From NCBI GenBank assembly GCA_016124615.1, contig WGNF01000015.1, forward strand, positions 62,001 to 126,000: 64,000 nt of DNA, written 5' to 3'. This document shows positions 61,480 through 64,000 of this stretch, in pieces; the first letter of the stretch is position 1, and each line of letters opens with the position of its first letter. The notes under the pieces were generated by a model. The model did no database searches. It was not told where the DNA came from and saw nothing but the letters and a program-made list of their open reading frames with translations. Source of the DNA: Paracoccaceae bacterium. Its GTDB lineage: Bacteria > Pseudomonadota > Alphaproteobacteria > Rhodobacterales > Rhodobacteraceae. The position numbers and the translations under genes are program-made.

Positions 61480-61846
61480 CATTTCCGGGTGCCCGATTGT
61501 GCTGGCGCAGATATACGGGGTCACCGGGCGGGACGAGGCGGGGTGGCCATTCGTCCATGCCCCCCTTGGCCCGAAATCAAGGCGCATAAGCGCCGCCGGG
61601 CTGCGCCCTCCCTCCCCCCGGGAGGGCGCTCCGCGATGGTTCAATCCGAACTGCGGTTGGTGGTGGGCCGCACCATAAAGTGCCCACGCCAGATGTCGGC
61701 GCGCCCGCCCGAGGGAGGGCGCGGCCCTCTGCTGCGAGGTCTGCAACGGCCCCAATCCGACCTCGACCGAAGCGCCCCCGCCCAGCCACCCTTGCATTTG
61801 CCCCCCCGGCTTTGTAGCACGGCCCCGCACCTCGCGGAGACCGGAC
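61480..61846. other. GC-rich leader region upstream of pheS
   Basis: 367 bases between the rplT terminator and pheS; no convincing gene. It contains a perfect 10-base stem (61603-61612 with 61620-61629, GCGCCCTCCC / GGGAGGGCGC). A third copy of GGGAGGGCGC at 61713-61722 could pair with the first arm instead, so two alternative foldings exist. That could be a transcription-control leader, but no Phe-rich leader peptide was found. Confidence 0.45.
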
Positions 61847-62929
61847 ATGGACGCCCTGACCGACCTGAAAGCCAGATACCTGACCGGCATCGCCGCCGCC
61901 GGGGACGAAGCCGCGCTGGAGGAGCTGCGCCTCGCCGCGCTGGGCAAGAAGGGCGAGGTCAGCCTGAAGATGCGCGAGCTGGGGCAGATGTCGCCCGATG
62001 AGCGCCAGACCGCAGGCCCCGCGCTGAACGCGCTGAAGGATGAACTCGATGCCGCGCTGCGGGCCAAGCGCGTCGCCCTTGCCGATGCCGCGCTTGATGA
62101 GCGGCTGAAGGCCGAATGGCTGGACGTGACGCTGCCCGGCCGCCCGCGCCCGCGCGGCACCATCCATCCGGTCAGTCAGGTGATGGAAGAACTGACGGCG
62201 ATCTTTGCCGACATGGGCTTTGCCGTCGCCGAGGGGCCGCAGATCGAAACCGACTGGTACAACTTCGACGCCCTCAACATCCCGCCCGAGCATCCCGCCC
62301 GACAGGAGCATGACACCTTCTTCATGGCCCGTGCCGCAGATGACCCGCGCCCGCCGCATGTGCTGCGCACCCATACCAGCCCGGTGCAGATCCGCGCGAT
62401 GACCGCACAGGGCGCGCCGATCCGCGTCATCGCCCCCGGCCGCGTCTACCGGATGGACATGGATCAGACCCATTCACCGATGTTCCATCAGGTCGAAGGG
62501 CTGGCGATCGACCGCGACCTGTCGATGGCCAACCTGAAATGGGTGCTGGAGGAGTTCTGCCGCGCCTTCTTCGAGGTGCCCCACGTCGATCTGCGCTTCC
62601 GCGCCAGCCACTTTCCGTTCACCGAGCCCTCGGCCGAGGTCGATATCCGCTGTTCCTGGGCGGGCGGCCAGCTGAAGATCGGCGAGGGCGACTCGTGGAT
62701 GGAAATCCTCGGCTCCGGCATGGTCCACCCCAAGGTGCTGAAGGCCGCCGGGGTCGACCCCGACCAGTGGCAGGGCTTCGCCTTCGGCATGGGCATCGAC
62801 CGCATCGCCATGCTGAAATACGGCATCCCGGATCTGCGCGCGTTCTTCGAGAGCGACTTGCGCTGGCTTCGGCACTACGGCTTCGCGGCGCTGGACCTGC
62901 CGACGCTGCAGGGGGGGTTGAGTAGGTGA
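61847..62929 (+). CDS. pheS: Phenylalanine--tRNA ligase subunit alpha
   Basis: 360 residues. Class II synthetase: N-terminal coiled coil, then [20 protein letters not shown] near 105-124, motif 2 region [20 protein letters not shown] near 196-215, [16 protein letters not shown] near 255-270, and motif 3 [19 protein letters not shown] near 315-333. Charges tRNA-Phe together with PheT. The stop overlaps the GTG of a low-GC gene (GTGA). pheT is not found in the remaining 1 kb of the window. Confidence 0.97.
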   Translation: MDALTDLKARYLTGIAAAGDEAALEELRLAALGKKGEVSLKMRELGQMSPDERQTAGPALNALKDELDAALRAKRVALADAALDERLKAEWLDVTLPGRPRPRGTIHPVSQVMEELTAIFADMGFAVAEGPQIETDWYNFDALNIPPEHPARQEHDTFFMARAADDPRPPHVLRTHTSPVQIRAMTAQGAPIRVIAPGRVYRMDMDQTHSPMFHQVEGLAIDRDLSMANLKWVLEEFCRAFFEVPHVDLRFRASHFPFTEPSAEVDIRCSWAGGQLKIGEGDSWMEILGSGMVHPKVLKAAGVDPDQWQGFAFGMGIDRIAMLKYGIPDLRAFFESDLRWLRHYGFAALDLPTLQGGLSR

Positions 62930-63336
62930 AGCGGGACAAGAGGCTGCAACTTGCTGTCTCGAGGAAGCTTGAGGCCGCCGACACACAAGCGCTTTTGTTC
63001 GAGGAGTTCTACGAAAATCCAAATAGTGGGTGTGAAGAGATTCGCGTTGAGAATTGGACGAAAGAGGAACGCTACAATATTGCGCTGATGGTTCGCGACG
63101 GAACGCTCCGCGTTGAACGAGTCACCGATGCTCCGTGGCGGGACCTGCCTGAGCCTGGCGCAACTTATGCAGAAACATACATCTACCTCACCTCTGCTGG
63201 TCACGACGCTTTGGAAGCAAGCAATTGGTTCCAATCTGCCTTAAAAAACGTGATCACGAACATTCCAACAATCGGTGTTTCGCTATTCTTAGTGCTAGCT
63301 GGCGCGTGGCTTAAATCATTGTTTGGTTTGAAATAG
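62926..63336 (+). CDS. DUF2513-like winged-helix protein with C-terminal membrane anchor
   Basis: 136 residues from GTG 62926, overlapping the pheS stop. Low GC for this genome (23 of 60 bases at 63241-63300). Begins [20 protein letters not shown] and contains [20 protein letters not shown] near 93-112. The MKRD start and YLT-x-x-GH-x-x-LEA stretch resemble DUF2513, small winged-helix proteins often found in mobile DNA. One hydrophobic helix at the end ([19 protein letters not shown]). Family call is tentative. Probably acquired by transfer. Confidence 0.7.
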   Translation: MKRDKRLQLAVSRKLEAADTQALLFEEFYENPNSGCEEIRVENWTKEERYNIALMVRDGTLRVERVTDAPWRDLPEPGATYAETYIYLTSAGHDALEASNWFQSALKNVITNIPTIGVSLFLVLAGAWLKSLFGLK

Positions 63337-63457
63337 GAGCGCCTATCCGCAACTCCGCCCCCCGATCACCTTCCCGCGCGCCCGGTTGCCATCCCGGCTG
63401 CGGGGGTGTAGCTGACGGCCTGCCGACCGGCGCCGGGCCCGGATACCGCAAATCCAT

Positions 63458-63494
63458 CGGTGCGAAAGCGGTGCTGAATCGGTGTCAAATCGGT
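63458..63494. repeat. Four CGGT cores at an exact 11-base period
   Basis: CGGT at 63458, 63469, 63480 and 63491, each 11 bases apart, with A-rich bases between (TGCGAAAG, TGCTGAAT, TGTCAAAT), followed by AAACGTTTTT. It shares the GCGAAAGCGGT and TCGGTGT-AAATCGGT pieces with the reverse complement of 14877-14924. It lies about 49 bases before the start of the next gene. Confidence 0.8.
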
Positions 63495-63542
63495 AAACGT
63501 TTTTCCAGCGATTTCCGGGCCTTGCGCCCCAACCCCGAGCAG

Positions 63543-63929
63543 ATGATGATGCCAGCCCACGACGAACGCTCCCTGCTCGCCGAGCGCGACGAAGGCGAGG
63601 GCGTGCCCTTCTCTACCGTGCCCTTCGTCGTGACCAAAGCCACCGACGGTCCGCGCCCGATGCTGATGGATCGCCAGTTGCGCGGCGTCATCGGGCGGCT
63701 CAAGGCCGATGGTCTGGTCGAGGAACGCGCCGTGGTGGGCGAAGAGGTGGTGTTTGCCCTGACCCCGCGCGGCCAGCAAAAGGCCGGGCGCCGCGCCGCC
63801 AAGGCCACCGCCACCCCGCAAACGGCCGCCGAGCCTGCCGCCCGCACCCCGTTCTGGCTAGCATCGGTGGTGGTTCCCGCCGTCGTCGCCGCGCTGACCG
63901 TGCTGATCCTGCGCGTCGTCGGGGTCTGA
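63543..63929 (+). CDS. Small winged-helix-like protein with C-terminal membrane anchor
   Basis: 128 residues from ATG 63543 (MMMPAHDERSLLAERDEGEG). A helix-turn-helix-like part DRQLRGVIGRLKADGLVEER near 43-62 ends with a wing VVFALTPRGQQKAGRRAA. An Ala/Pro-rich linker follows, then one membrane helix near 108-127 (WLASVVVPAVVAALTVLILR). GC content is normal for the genome. The frame reaches back to 63471 through the 11-base array, which I do not take as coding. No family recognised. Confidence 0.7.
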   Translation: MMMPAHDERSLLAERDEGEGVPFSTVPFVVTKATDGPRPMLMDRQLRGVIGRLKADGLVEERAVVGEEVVFALTPRGQQKAGRRAAKATATPQTAAEPAARTPFWLASVVVPAVVAALTVLILRVVGV

Positions 63930-63931
63930 GC

Positions 63932-64000
63932 CTAGTTCTTCGCGGCGGGGGCCGGATCGGCCCGGGTGTGGGTCGGAACGTGGGGCCGGTGCGGCGCGAT
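63932..64000 (-). CDS. C-terminal end of a gene cut by the right window edge
   Basis: 22 codons and a TAG on the minus strand, ending HTRADPAPAAKN. The frame is open to the window edge and converges with the gene at 63543, whose stop is 2 bases away. Too short to identify; the Pro/Ala-rich end is compatible with a protein tail. Confidence 0.4.
   Translation of the reverse strand: MAPHRPHVPTHTRADPAPAAKN

Overview
The window is one contiguous stretch of a high-GC alphaproteobacterial chromosome, almost certainly order Rhodobacterales (Rhodobacter/Cereibacter/Gemmobacter-like). The evidence is gene content and order: an L-malyl-CoA/beta-methylmalyl-CoA lyase (Mcl1) of the Rhodobacter type, a phbA-phbB polyhydroxybutyrate pair, the uvrC-pgsA-moaD-moaE run, argH-(small lipoprotein)-lysA-DUF4175, ETF-ubiquinone oxidoreductase, and an FnrL-type box in front of a cytochrome c gene. 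No rRNA, tRNA, CRISPR array, transposase or phage gene was seen. About 70 protein genes fill both strands in short operons, often joined by 4-base ATGA or GTGA overlaps.

Layout. 0-7 kb: end of plsY, a DUF805 membrane protein, gshA / small membrane protein / rsmE on the minus strand, divergent ubiA, and a large OmpA-family envelope protein with a small partner. 7-13.2 kb, minus strand: a c-type cytochrome, moaE-moaD-pgsA, uvrC, then a short-chain dehydrogenase, a zinc-ribbon microprotein and an S49 peptidase. 13.3-23 kb: malonyl-CoA synthetase, greA with a membrane coiled-coil protein, ETF-QO, a secreted TPR protein, ispE and the polyprenyl synthase meeting tail to tail, and an N6-adenine methyltransferase. 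23-31.6 kb: DUF465, a YddG-like exporter, phbB-phbA, an EAL phosphodiesterase, DNA glycosylase Tag, a methyltransferase, a secreted ankyrin protein and a hemolysin III homologue. 31.6-37.3 kb: a minus-strand cluster that looks devoted to D-amino acids (dgcN, a 60-aa protein, dgcA, a 420-aa unknown, a D-amino-acid transaminase), next to mcl1. 38-50 kb: accA with an SMR exporter, a flavin oxidase-like protein, plsC, ftsX-ftsE, a zinc-ribbon protein, DUF4175, lysA, a 46-aa lipoprotein, argH and a TlpA-like thioredoxin. 50-58.9 kb: EamA exporter, sterol desaturase, a low-GC insertion, a methyltransferase and HxlR regulator pair, sulfotransferase, DUF1244, HAD phosphatase and N-formylglutamate amidohydrolase. 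59-64 kb: pyruvate kinase, rpmI-rplT, pheS and two small genes of different composition.

The most unusual part is 52.3-54.8 kb. Two low-GC genes of unknown function lie between partial copies of the 3' end of the sterol desaturase gene. Each is bordered by a hairpin element ending in a CCCTACGCTTG-like box, which looks like stepwise cassette insertion. Also notable are two intergenic arrays of a 4-base core repeated at an exact 11-base period (14.88 and 63.46 kb), a three-hairpin intergenic segment at 37.4 kb with an SD/anti-SD-like loop, a perfect DnaA box upstream of uvrC, and PhaR-like sites in front of both phbA and phbB.

All functional calls come from reading motifs and gene order by eye. 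No database search was run.
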